From NCBI RefSeq assembly GCF_010548305.1, contig NZ_JAAGLV010000009.1:186001-250000 (forward strand): a stretch of 64,000 bases of DNA, given 5' to 3'. This DNA comes from Streptomyces sp. SID13031 (GTDB taxonomy: Bacteria > Actinomycetota > Actinomycetes > Propionibacteriales > Kribbellaceae). The position numbers were made by a program, and so were the translations under genes. Below are positions 34,612 to 42,111 of this stretch, one piece after another (position 1 is the first letter of the stretch; every line of letters starts with the position of its first letter). The notes under the pieces were generated by a model, which worked only from the letters and a program-made list of their open reading frames with translations, had not been told where the DNA came from and made no database searches.

Positions 34612-35628
34612 TCAAACGGTAACCGGCGACGCCTCCGGACGAGCCTGTACGACGCTCCGGCCGCGACTCCGCATCGCGCCCAGCCCACAGAGCACGACCC
34701 CCAGCGCGATCCAGCAACCCAGCACCAGGAAGGGCCGGCCGGCGCCCGCGCCGTCGAAGAAGCTGACCGAGCGCAGCGCAGTACCGGCCGCTCCGGGCGG
34801 CAGCAGTTGGCCGAGCGCGCCCCAGCCGCTTGGCAGCATCTCCGGCGCGCTGGTCATCCCGGACAGCGGGTTGCCGAGCAGCATCATCACGGCCGACCCC
34901 AGACCGAGGCCGACGGTTCCGAGCAACCACTCCAGCCCCAGCAGGGTCAGGGAGATCGCAGCGATCGACAGCCCGATCACGCTCGCATTGGCGAAGTAGT
35001 TGCCCTCCAGCGAGCCGAACCAGAACTGCAGGACCGCGGCAAGCGCCAGCGCACCGGTCACCGCGAACGTGATCGCACCGGCCATCCGGCGGGCGCCGCC
35101 CTTCACCAACTGGGTCAGCAGGGCAGCGGCGAGGATGCCGCCGAGGACCAGCGGCAATGCACCCCCGGCCAAGCCTGCACCTCGCGGGTCGTCCGCCGGC
35201 AGCGGAACCACGTCCGTCACCTTCACCTGCGCACCTGGGTTCTCGGCCGCGAGTTTGCCCGACAGTTGAGTCAGGATCTGCGAGACCGCCGGGCCGCCTG
35301 CCGAGGCGGTCAGGACCTCGGGCGCCTGCGGGTCGAGCACGATCGCGCCGTACACGTCCCGGTCCTCGATCGCCTTGACCGCCGCGGCCCGGTCGGAGAC
35401 CGCGGTGATCTCGAACCCACCGGGCATCGCCTTCTCGAGACTGCTCTGCACCTGCGCAACCGCCTGGGCCGGGCCGGCGACGGCGAGCGGGACGTCACGC
35501 GGCGCCGAGCGCGCGGCCGGCCAGGCGAACGCGATCAGCAGGACGGTCAGTACTGCGGTCAGCAGAACGACGACGACCGCGACCGGGGGACGGCGGCGCT
35601 CCTCGGCAGCGGCTTGGTCCGTGGACAT
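34612..35628 (-). CDS. ABC-2/YhgE-like membrane protein
   Basis: 338 residues: one N-terminal TM (PVAVVVVLLTAVLTVLLIAF), an extracytoplasmic domain of ~130 residues (SLEKAMPGGFEITAVSDRAA ... YGAIVLDPQ), then five to six TMs with GLGLGSAVMMLLGNPLSGMTSAPEMLP. This matches the YhgE/Pip-like or ABC-2 permease layout found in efflux or type VII-related proteins. It is divergent from a TetR regulator, which suggests a drug- or lipid-export role controlled by that regulator. Confidence 0.8.
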   Translation of the reverse strand: MSTDQAAAEERRRPPVAVVVVLLTAVLTVLLIAFAWPAARSAPRDVPLAVAGPAQAVAQVQSSLEKAMPGGFEITAVSDRAAAVKAIEDRDVYGAIVLDPQAPEVLTASAGGPAVSQILTQLSGKLAAENPGAQVKVTDVVPLPADDPRGAGLAGGALPLVLGGILAAALLTQLVKGGARRMAGAITFAVTGALALAAVLQFWFGSLEGNYFANASVIGLSIAAISLTLLGLEWLLGTVGLGLGSAVMMLLGNPLSGMTSAPEMLPSGWGALGQLLPPGAAGTALRSVSFFDGAGAGRPFLVLGCWIALGVVLCGLGAMRSRGRSVVQARPEASPVTV

Positions 35629-35657
35629 CTCTGGTCAGCTCCTCGCGACAGAAAACC

Positions 35658-35724
35658 GAATGATCGTTCTTTATCGACTCCGAGCCTGACGCCAGGAGGC
35701 CGAAGTTGTCAAGAACGGGCATTC
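35658..35724. promoter_or_regulatory. two TetR-type operator-like sites
   Basis: GAATGATCGTTC (35658-35669) is a near-palindrome with one mismatched pair. GAACGGGCATTC (35713-35724) is a weaker copy with the same GAA(T/C)-N4-(G/A)TTC ends. Both lie between the divergent membrane-protein and TetR genes, just upstream of the TetR -10 box, as expected for autoregulation. Confidence 0.5.
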
Positions 35725-35728
35725 GTTT

Positions 35729-35734
35729 TATGTT
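35729..35734 (+). promoter_or_regulatory. -10 element (TATGTT) for leaderless TetR gene
   Basis: TATGTT ends seven bases before ATG 35742, with no Shine-Dalgarno. This argues for the ATG at 35742 rather than ATG 35730, which lies inside the box. Confidence 0.5.
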
Positions 35735-35741
35735 CTGCGGT

Positions 35742-36356
35742 ATGCCCAAGGTCACCGAGGAACATCGCGCGAACCGCCGCCGCGAGATCATCCTGGCCGC
35801 GCGCAAGTGCGTCATCGAACAGGGCTTCCACAAGACGACGATGGCGGACGTGATCCGCGAGGCCGGCCTGTCGGCCGGCGCGGTCTACGGCTACTTCAGG
35901 AGCAAGGACGAGATCGTCGCCGCGATCGCGGACGACGCACTGAGCACGATCGACGAGCTCTTCGAGGGCATCTTGGCGACCGAGGCGCCGCTCACGCCGG
36001 CAGCGGCCCTCCGGGCGACCCTGGACCACATCCTCCAGATCGCCGACCTGCCACACGACGACCTGACCCGGGTCGCCATCCAGGCCTGGGCCGAGGCGCT
36101 GCACAACGACGCCATCATGGCGACGGCCTCTTCGAAGTACCGGATGCTGCGGTCACACTTCGCCGCTGTCGCCCGACGGGCACAGGCGGACGGCACGGTC
36201 GATCCGGACGCCGATCCCGAGCTGATCGCCCAGGTGCTCTTCGGGATGATCCCCGGATTCGTGCTGCAACGACTGCTGCTCGGGGACGTGACACCGGAGG
36301 GCTATACGGCCGGGCTGTCTGCCTTGATGAACAGGCCGGCACCCAAACCGGTCTAG
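35742..36356 (+). CDS. TetR-family transcriptional regulator
   Basis: 204 residues. N-terminal HTH: RREIILAARKCVIEQGFHKTTMADVIREAGLSAGAVYGYFRSKDEI, the standard TetR DNA-binding helices. The C-terminal ligand domain is helical and unspecific. Start chosen from the leaderless promoter. Divergent from the ABC-2-like gene and probably represses it through the sites at 35658-35724. Confidence 0.92.
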   Translation: MPKVTEEHRANRRREIILAARKCVIEQGFHKTTMADVIREAGLSAGAVYGYFRSKDEIVAAIADDALSTIDELFEGILATEAPLTPAAALRATLDHILQIADLPHDDLTRVAIQAWAEALHNDAIMATASSKYRMLRSHFAAVARRAQADGTVDPDADPELIAQVLFGMIPGFVLQRLLLGDVTPEGYTAGLSALMNRPAPKPV

Positions 36357-36408
36357 GCCGGGGAACAAACGCCTGCCTACCGTCGTCCTTCTGGTGGAGG
36401 TGCGATCG

Positions 36409-36627
36409 ATGGACGGTATCTGGATCCTGCTCGTCAGCCTGGCCGTGGTGTTCGGCTTTCTCGGGCTGCTCGCGTGGGCCGCGGCACGGTCGCGCCGGCG
36501 CGGGATCGGCGCCTCGATGATGGGTCCGTTCGAGCAGATGTGGTTGCCGACGGCGGCTGAATCGCAGATCGAGATCCAGCTGCAGCAGGAGCGCAAGAAG
36601 CCGATCGGATCACCCGAAGATCTCTGA
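36409..36627 (+). CDS. small single-TM membrane protein
   Basis: 72 residues: one N-terminal TM (GIWILLVSLAVVFGFLGLLAW), a basic stretch (ARSRRRG) and an acidic/Gln-rich cytoplasmic tail (SQIEIQLQQERKKP). GGAGG lies 8 bases before the ATG. No family recognised. It sits in the same direction after the TetR gene with its own small gap. Confidence 0.6.
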   Translation: MDGIWILLVSLAVVFGFLGLLAWAAARSRRRGIGASMMGPFEQMWLPTAAESQIEIQLQQERKKPIGSPEDL

Positions 36628-36656
36628 TCCGCAGCAGCACCCGATCTCTGGCCCCA

Positions 36657-36704
36657 ACTGCATCTGATCCCTGCTTCGCAACTGCATCTCATCCCTGCTT
36701 CGCA
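36657..36704. repeat. two tandem copies of a 24-bp unit
   Basis: ACTGCATCTGATCCCTGCTT plus CGCA at 36657-36680 is followed at once by a copy differing in one base (CATCTC for CATCTG) at 36681-36704. It lies between the small membrane gene and the promoter of the biosynthetic operon. Confidence 0.85.
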
Positions 36705-36761
36705 GAAGGTGAAGGGTTGTATGACTTCGCGACCGTGTGCGATCGGGATGTGACGGAGGGC

Positions 36762-36790
36762 TTGAGACTCGCGACTTACCCGGTTAGGTT
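36762..36790 (+). promoter_or_regulatory. promoter of the biosynthetic operon
   Basis: TTGAGA (36762-36767), 17-base spacer, TAGGTT (36785-36790): a good sigma-70-type promoter by sequence. Transcription would start near 36797 and give a ~70-base leader before the MFS start codon. Confidence 0.55.
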
Positions 36791-36798
36791 GTGCCGAG

Positions 36799-36837
36799 CC
36801 GCTTATTTCAGAGCTTGAACTAAGCGGGTTTGCAAGG
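36799..36837 (+). promoter_or_regulatory. inverted repeat in the leader of the biosynthetic operon
   Basis: CCGCTTA (36799-36805) and TAAGCGG (36831-36837) are perfect complements around a 25-base, unusually AT-rich loop. It lies at the predicted start of the transcript and could be an operator or an mRNA hairpin ahead of the ribosome site. Confidence 0.45.
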
Positions 36838-36868
36838 CACACATCGGCGCTGGGGAGTCGGAGGTGCG

Positions 36869-38161
36869 GTGCGTACATCCGTGGGAACAGCTCTGCCCAG
36901 AACGGACTTCAACTGGTACTGGCGGAGCCAGACGGCGAGTTTCGTCGGCGACCGGCTGACCGGTTTCGCCGTGCCGAGTATCGCCATCCTGACCCTGAAC
37001 GCGAGCAGCGCCGAGGTCGGTGTGCTCTCGGCGATCGGCTGGCTGGCCTACCCGACCCTTGGCCTGGTGGCCGGCGCCGCGCTCGTCCACATCCCCCGCC
37101 GCAAGGTGATGATCACCGGCGAACTGATGCGCTTCGCCGTCTTCGCCACCGTCCCCCTGGCCGCCCTGGGCGGCTGGGTCACCATCCCCCAACTCCTGAT
37201 CGTCGTAGCCGCAGCCGGCATCGCCACCGTCTTCGTCGACATCGCCGGCCAGTCCTACCTCCCGGTCGTAGTCCCACCAGGCGGCCTGGTAGCCGCCAAC
37301 GCCAACCTCCAAAGCTCCGACAGCCTCTCCAAACTCATCGGCCCCGCCCTAGCCGGCCTGGCCCTGAAAACCACCGGCCCGTACTACGGCCTGCTCCTCA
37401 GCGCCCTCCCCTTCCTGGCATCAGCCTTCGCCAGGACCCGCATCCGAACAATCGAGCCGCCCCCGCTCGCCCCGCCGTCCCTCGCCGGAACCGCCCAAGG
37501 CGACCACAACAATGTCCGGCCCGCCCTCGCCGCTTCCCCTGAGCCGATGGTCCGGCGGATCGTTGGCGGGTTGCGCTTCGTCTTGGATCATCCGGTGTTG
37601 AAACCCTTGGTCATCGGTGCGGCCGTCCGCAGTTTCGGGACCGGGATGGTCGACGCGGTCCTGCTGCTGTTCGCCTACCGGGTGCTCGGACTGTCCAGCC
37701 TGCAAGGCGGTCTGCTGATCGCCGCCGGCTCGATCGGCGGCTTACTCGGCGCGTTTGCGGCCAACCGTTTGGTTGCCAAGCTCGGCCTCCACCGGACCCT
37801 GCTCCTGACCGGCCTGGAAGGCGCGTTCTGGCTGGCGATCCCACTCTGCCTGTTGTTCGCGCCCGTCATCGTCCTGGTCGTGATCCGGATCTGCGCGTCG
37901 ATCTGGTCGCCGGTCTGGAACGTGCTCACCACCAGCGTCCGCCAAGACGTGACCCCGGTCGCCCTTCAGAGCACCGTGCACGCGACCGCCCGCACCGTCA
38001 CGTCATCCACGGTTCCGCTCGGTGCGATCACGGGCGGCCTCGCGGCCGGCGTACTGGGTGGTCAGCTCGGAACGTCCACCGGACTCGTCCTCGTCCTCGC
38101 GACAGGAGGTGTGATCGCCGGAGCCAGCGTGCTGTCGATCGGCAGCGCCAACCAGATCTAG
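36869..38161 (+). CDS. MFS transporter (first gene of the biosynthetic operon)
   Basis: 430 residues, ~12 TMs, EntS/multidrug exporter type: N-terminal FNWYWRSQTASFVGDRLTGF, loop motif HIPRRKVMITGELMRF, and a central cytoplasmic loop with a Pro/Ala-rich insert (PPPLAPPSLAG). Probably exports the product of the following genes. GTG 36869 is chosen for its GGAGG four bases upstream over ATG 36830, which lies in the leader hairpin. Contains a TTA codon at 37742. 26 bases separate it from the radical SAM gene. Confidence 0.88.
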   Translation: MRTSVGTALPRTDFNWYWRSQTASFVGDRLTGFAVPSIAILTLNASSAEVGVLSAIGWLAYPTLGLVAGAALVHIPRRKVMITGELMRFAVFATVPLAALGGWVTIPQLLIVVAAAGIATVFVDIAGQSYLPVVVPPGGLVAANANLQSSDSLSKLIGPALAGLALKTTGPYYGLLLSALPFLASAFARTRIRTIEPPPLAPPSLAGTAQGDHNNVRPALAASPEPMVRRIVGGLRFVLDHPVLKPLVIGAAVRSFGTGMVDAVLLLFAYRVLGLSSLQGGLLIAAGSIGGLLGAFAANRLVAKLGLHRTLLLTGLEGAFWLAIPLCLLFAPVIVLVVIRICASIWSPVWNVLTTSVRQDVTPVALQSTVHATARTVTSSTVPLGAITGGLAAGVLGGQLGTSTGLVLVLATGGVIAGASVLSIGSANQI

Positions 38162-38187
38162 GACCAGCCAAGCCCGAGGGAGATCGT

Positions 38188-39363
38188 ATGCGCCCCACTA
38201 CGACGCGAACCCTGAACACCAAGGAATTCGCGGACATCAAGCACACCGTGTCCATGCGGTCCAAGGCCCGCAAGAACCTGCTGCTGGACCCGAGCTATGC
38301 CGCGCCGTTGCCGCAGGAGGTCAGCCTGCAACTGACGTACCGCTGCAACCTGCGCTGCACGCACTGCTACCAATGGAACGAACAAGGCTTCTTCCGCGAC
38401 TTCAGCGCCCAGAAGCAGAAGACCGAGCTCGACCTCTCGGTGGTCGAGGACGTCCTGCGTACTACGGCGCCGGTCCGCTCCAAGCTCTTCCTCTGGGGCG
38501 GCGAACCCTTGATGCACACCAAGTTCGACCAGGTCGCGGACTTACTCGTGAAGTATCCGCGAACCGTGAACATGTGCACCAACGGCCTGCTCTTCAAGCG
38601 CAAGCTCGACGACCTGCTGAAGATCGGCGAGAACCTGAACCTGCTGGTCAGCCTGGACGGTCTCGGCGAGGACCACGAGGCGTTGCGCGGCCGCGGCACG
38701 TTCAAGCGCACGATGGAGAACATCCAGCTGATGCTGGATCTCAAGCGCAAGGGCGAGTGGAACGGCGAGCTGTCGCTGTCCTGCATGGTCAGCCACGTCA
38801 CCGTGCACAAGATGTACGAGTTCATGGAATGGGCCGAAGAGCTCGGCGTGAACACCGTCTACTTCCAGTTCCCCTGGTACATCAGCCCTGAGGTCGCCGA
38901 GTCGATGGACCGGCTGTACGAGAAGTCCTTCGCCTGGCTGAAGCCGAGCACGGACACCAAGAAGCCGACGTGGCACAGCTACACCTACCAGCTTCCGGCC
39001 GAGGAACTCCCCGCGCTGAAGGAGTCGATGACCCGGCTCGCCTCCCGGGCGTGGAACGTCCGGCTGCGCTACCAGCCGCAGCTCGAGGACGACGAGGTCG
39101 ACGACTTCATCCTCGGTACGTCGCGGCCGGCCCAGCACCGCAGCAAGTGCCTCGCGGTGTCGAACCGGATGGAGGTGCACGCCGACGGCGCGGTCAGCTC
39201 CTGCAAGTTCTTCCCGGAGTTCGTGGTCGGCAACCTGTACGACCAACCGGTCGGTGAGTTGTGGCAGAGCCAGTCCTTCAAGGAGGTCCGCCGGATCATG
39301 TCCGAGAACGGAATGATGCCGGTCTGCTCGAAGTGCATCCTCCTTTACCTGAACGGAGTCTGA
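38188..39363 (+). CDS. radical SAM enzyme with single auxiliary-cluster (Twitch/SPASM-like) domain
   Basis: 391 residues. The SAM-cluster motif CNLRCTHC holds Cys53, 57 and 60, followed by LFLWGGEPLMH (GGEP SAM-binding motif) and a TIM-barrel core. The C-terminal part has Cys321, Cys339, Cys380 and Cys383 (SNRMEVHADGAVSSCKFFPE; PVCSKC), enough for one extra [4Fe-4S] cluster. The spacing 18-41-3 resembles that of BtrN, the butirosin alcohol dehydrogenase, as I recall it. No precursor peptide gene is seen, so a small-molecule or carrier-bound substrate is more likely than a RiPP. Good ribosome site (GAGGGAG). TTA codon at 38542. Confidence 0.9.
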   Translation: MRPTTTRTLNTKEFADIKHTVSMRSKARKNLLLDPSYAAPLPQEVSLQLTYRCNLRCTHCYQWNEQGFFRDFSAQKQKTELDLSVVEDVLRTTAPVRSKLFLWGGEPLMHTKFDQVADLLVKYPRTVNMCTNGLLFKRKLDDLLKIGENLNLLVSLDGLGEDHEALRGRGTFKRTMENIQLMLDLKRKGEWNGELSLSCMVSHVTVHKMYEFMEWAEELGVNTVYFQFPWYISPEVAESMDRLYEKSFAWLKPSTDTKKPTWHSYTYQLPAEELPALKESMTRLASRAWNVRLRYQPQLEDDEVDDFILGTSRPAQHRSKCLAVSNRMEVHADGAVSSCKFFPEFVVGNLYDQPVGELWQSQSFKEVRRIMSENGMMPVCSKCILLYLNGV

Positions 39364-39364
39364 G

Positions 39365-39619
39365 GTGGAGATCGAAGAACGCGTCAAGCGAGTCCTGGCC
39401 AAGGTGCTGGACAACGGCGTCACCGCCGAGGCGATCGGTCCGGAGGCGGACCTGGTCGAGCAGTACGGCCTCGACTCCCTGCAGACCATCACCTTCCTGC
39501 TGGCGATCGAGGACGAGTTCGACCTGGAATTGGACTACCCCAACCTCCAACTCGACGACCTGCGCTCGGTCCGCCAGTTCAGCACCTTCGTCGCCCGCCT
39601 GGCGGCCCCGGTGCAATGA
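39365..39619 (+). CDS. stand-alone acyl/peptidyl carrier protein
   Basis: 84-residue four-helix carrier protein with the phosphopantetheine site GLDSL at Ser38 (VEQYGLDSLQTITFLLAIED). Helix II continues EFDLELDYPNLQLDDLRSV, an acidic face typical of free-standing carriers. The GTG start is one base after the radical SAM stop and the stop overlaps the ATP-grasp ATG. Fatty-acid ACP is unlikely in this context. It should hold an amino acid or acyl group loaded by the neighbour ligase. Confidence 0.93.
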   Translation: MEIEERVKRVLAKVLDNGVTAEAIGPEADLVEQYGLDSLQTITFLLAIEDEFDLELDYPNLQLDDLRSVRQFSTFVARLAAPVQ

Positions 39620-41091
39620 CCAAAAGCATGAACAGACCAGCCGAAGCCGAACCCGCCCGACACCAACTCGGCGAGGGCGTGAGCACAGGCGCGGGCGCAA
39701 ACGCGCGTGGCAGCGCGGGTGGGGGCGGCCGGGGGCGGGTTGTGCGGTTGGGGACGTTTGATGCCGAGTCCTGGTGGCGTCCGGCAGACCTCGCCGTCCT
39801 GCCCGCGCTGGGCGGCGGGAGCGATCCCGCCGTCGACGCGATGGACGAACTGCTCGCCGGTTTCTGCGATCCGGGAGACCTGCTGATCACCCGCCGGCCG
39901 ATGGCGGCAGCCGTCCTCGACGGACTGGCCACCGCCTTCGGCGGCCGCGTCGCGGACAACCTCGCCCCGGCACATTCGACAGCGACACCTTCGATACTGA
40001 CGCCCTCGACCCGGGCAGATTCGACAGCGACACCTTCGACCCCAGCATCTTCGTCCCAGGCGTTCGAGCATCTCGCCCTCGGGGATCCTGGGTCCGGGCC
40101 GATCGAACGGCATGTGCTGGCCGACCAGGCGATCATGAACCGGATCCGCGGCGCCCGGATCGTGCCGTATGCCGTACTGCCGGAGACCTGGACGTTGGCA
40201 GAGCAATCGCTTCCGGCGCCGGACGTGGTTGCCCGGGTCAACTCCAAGACTTGGTCCAACGAGTTGGTGCGGCGGCTCGGCTTGCCCGGCGCCGGGCGGC
40301 TCGTCCGGAGCGTCGACGAGCTGGTCGAGGTTGTGATCACGCTTAAGTTCAAGGCTTTAATCAAGGATCCGTACGGCGTCTCCGGCCGCGCGCTCCTCGA
40401 AGTCCCCTCCCCCGGCGTCCTCAAGGCGATCGAGCGCGTACTCCGCAAGCAGGTCGACAACGGCCGGCGAGTCGAGCTCGTCGTGCAGGAGAAGTTCCGC
40501 AAGCAGGACGACTTCTCCGGCCACCTCCACCTCGACCAGGACGGCAGCTGGGAGTTCCTCGGCATCCAGCAGATGACGAATCGCGGCTTCCGCCACTTCG
40601 GTTCCAGCCCCGCCACCCAGTCACTCATCGACCAGGGCTGGTACGCCGAAGCAGTGGCCGAGGTCGTACCGGCCCTCACCGAGGCAGGCTATTGGGGCCC
40701 GGTCGGCATCGACTCGATGCTGCTCGACGACGGCACCGTGATCCCCGTCCTCGAGATCAACGCAAGGCAGTCGCTTGGCCTGCTGGCGATCCGCCTCGAT
40801 CGGCAGGCAGGGGAACACGGCCTCACCGGCCACCTCTGGCAGGTCGAACTCAATCTCGCCCCCGGCCAGACCGTCGAAGACCTACTCCATGCCTTCGGCA
40901 ACATCCGGTACGACGGCGGCGCGCGGCCGGGCGTCACGGTGCTCAACGGGAGCACCCTGGCGGCACCCGGCGGACGCGTGCACGTCGCCATCTTCTGCGC
41001 CGCCGGTGAGATCCACCGCTGGCGGCAACGCCTGCTGACCGAGATGATCTCGGCCGGCCTGACACCACGAGGGATGACCGATGCCGCCTGA
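39616..41091 (+). CDS. ATP-grasp ligase (possible carrier-protein or amide ligase)
   Basis: 491 residues. After a Gly/Ala-rich N-terminus and a pre-ATP-grasp-like domain (CDPGDLLITRRPMAAAVLDG), the ATP-grasp part runs from ~residue 200: NSKTWSNELVRRLGLPGAG, FKALIKDPYGVSGRALLEV (Lys and Gly-rich loop), VVQEKFRKQDDFSGHLHLDQ, and the Mg-binding VLEINARQSLG near 380. Resembles preATP-grasp/PGM1-like peptide ligases. By analogy to BtrJ it may load an amino acid on the carrier. Residues ~118-147 are a Ser/Thr/Pro insert coded by a 45-bp repeat. TTA codon at 40357. Confidence 0.82.
   Translation: MTKSMNRPAEAEPARHQLGEGVSTGAGANARGSAGGGGRGRVVRLGTFDAESWWRPADLAVLPALGGGSDPAVDAMDELLAGFCDPGDLLITRRPMAAAVLDGLATAFGGRVADNLAPAHSTATPSILTPSTRADSTATPSTPASSSQAFEHLALGDPGSGPIERHVLADQAIMNRIRGARIVPYAVLPETWTLAEQSLPAPDVVARVNSKTWSNELVRRLGLPGAGRLVRSVDELVEVVITLKFKALIKDPYGVSGRALLEVPSPGVLKAIERVLRKQVDNGRRVELVVQEKFRKQDDFSGHLHLDQDGSWEFLGIQQMTNRGFRHFGSSPATQSLIDQGWYAEAVAEVVPALTEAGYWGPVGIDSMLLDDGTVIPVLEINARQSLGLLAIRLDRQAGEHGLTGHLWQVELNLAPGQTVEDLLHAFGNIRYDGGARPGVTVLNGSTLAAPGGRVHVAIFCAAGEIHRWRQRLLTEMISAGLTPRGMTDAA
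39974..40039 (+). repeat. in-frame 45-bp-period repeat inside the ATP-grasp gene
   Basis: A 21-base segment starting ATTCGACAGCGACACC at 39974 recurs exactly at 40019, 45 bases (15 codons) later. It encodes DSTATPS-type linker residues between the N-terminal domain and the ATP-grasp core. The intervening bases are less well conserved. Confidence 0.9.
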
Positions 41092-41131
41092 ACCCGGCTC
41101 GAGATCGCGAGGGATGACCGATGCCGCTTGA
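41068..41131 (+). repeat. tandem duplication at the ATP-grasp/oxidoreductase junction
   Basis: The 24-base segment beginning CGAGGGATGACCGATGCCGC occurs at 41068 and again at 41108 (period 40) with one C/T difference. The second copy carries the start codon of the oxidoreductase; the first contains the ATP-grasp stop and an equivalent but unused ATG. Confidence 0.9.
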
Positions 41132-42068
41132 GATCGGCTTGATCGGAGCCACCGGAATCGCCGAACGCACCCTGCTCCAGCAGGGCGCCCGCATCAGAGC
41201 TGTCGCCGCGAGCGATCCCGTCCGCGCCAAGGAGTACGCCAACAGACACGAGATCCCGGTCGTGCACGAGAGCTACTCGGCGCTGCTGGCCGATCCGGCG
41301 ATCGACGCCGTCTACATCTCCCTGCACAACTCCGCCCACCACCGCTGGGCGGTCCGCGCCGCGGTCGCCGGCAAGCACGTGATCGTCGAGAAGCCGCTGT
41401 GCCTGACCGCGGACGAGGTCGCCGAACTCGCCTTCGCCGCCGCGGATGTGAAGATCTTCGAGGCCGTCGCGACCGCGGATCACCCGTGGCAGCAACTGGT
41501 TCACGACTTCATCCAAGACGAAAACTATGGCGCGTTACTCAAGGCCACCACACAGGTGAGATTCGCAGTACCACCGCCAGATGGCTATCGCGACCGGCCG
41601 GAGCTCGGCGGCGGCATCTTCTTCGACGCGGCCAGCTACTGGCTGCAGGCCGTCCAAGCCACGATCGGGCTGGACCCCGTGACCGCCGAGGGGCGGTCGG
41701 ACTTCGACGGCCCCAACGAGGTCGACCGTTCGTTCGAAGCTTCGTTGCGCTGGGCAACGGGTGTCGAGGCGACGCTGACTGCGGACGTCGGTGACCAGCA
41801 CATCTCGGATCATGTGTTCACCTTCGAACGCGCCACCGTCAAGCTGAGGAACTTCCTCCGCCCGGTCGCCGGTGCCGTACCGCTGAACCTGATCGTCACG
41901 CCCACCGACGGCGACCGTCGCGTGATCGGCTTCCCGGCCGTCGCGTACTACGAACGCCAGCTCGCCCGGATCCTCGACAGCACCACGGACGACCTGGACG
42001 CGGCCGCACCACGGATCGCCCTGATGGACGAGATCTACTCCGACGCCCTGCGCCGTAAGGAGAGCTGA
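41121..42068 (+). CDS. Gfo/Idh/MocA-family NAD(P)-dependent oxidoreductase
   Basis: 315 residues. Rossmann start EIGLIGATGIAERTL, then VYISLHNSAHHRWAVRAAVAGKHVIVEKPL with the EKP motif lysine (~residue 94), and a C-terminal alpha/beta domain (YRDRPELGGGIFFDAASYWL with the catalytic-type His replaced by Tyr/Trp context). Members oxidise or reduce sugars, cyclitols and amino-sugars. It would supply a keto-sugar, keto-cyclitol or related intermediate. TTA codon at 41535. Its 3' end is part of a 44-bp tandem duplication. Confidence 0.88.
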   Translation: MPLEIGLIGATGIAERTLLQQGARIRAVAASDPVRAKEYANRHEIPVVHESYSALLADPAIDAVYISLHNSAHHRWAVRAAVAGKHVIVEKPLCLTADEVAELAFAAADVKIFEAVATADHPWQQLVHDFIQDENYGALLKATTQVRFAVPPPDGYRDRPELGGGIFFDAASYWLQAVQATIGLDPVTAEGRSDFDGPNEVDRSFEASLRWATGVEATLTADVGDQHISDHVFTFERATVKLRNFLRPVAGAVPLNLIVTPTDGDRRVIGFPAVAYYERQLARILDSTTDDLDAAAPRIALMDEIYSDALRRKES

Positions 42069-42111
42069 TGGACGAGATGTACCCCGCCCCACTGCGCCGC
42101 AAGGAGAACCG
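42024..42111 (+). repeat. 44-bp tandem duplication at the oxidoreductase/kinase junction
   Basis: Copy 1 (42024-42067) and copy 2 (42068-42111) both begin ATGGACGAGAT and end with CTGCGCCG(T/C)AAGGAGA and three to five more bases; a third ATG at 42112 starts the kinase gene. Each copy contains a ribosome-binding AAGGAG. Copy 2 forms a 15-codon mini-ORF (MDEMYPAPLRRKENR) that duplicates the oxidoreductase C-terminus and overlaps the kinase start. Confidence 0.9.

Noticed and set aside
38188..39619. RiPP cluster based on radical SAM plus ATP-grasp
   Set aside because: No short precursor ORF with a conserved leader was found near the enzymes, and a carrier protein and condensation domain are present instead.
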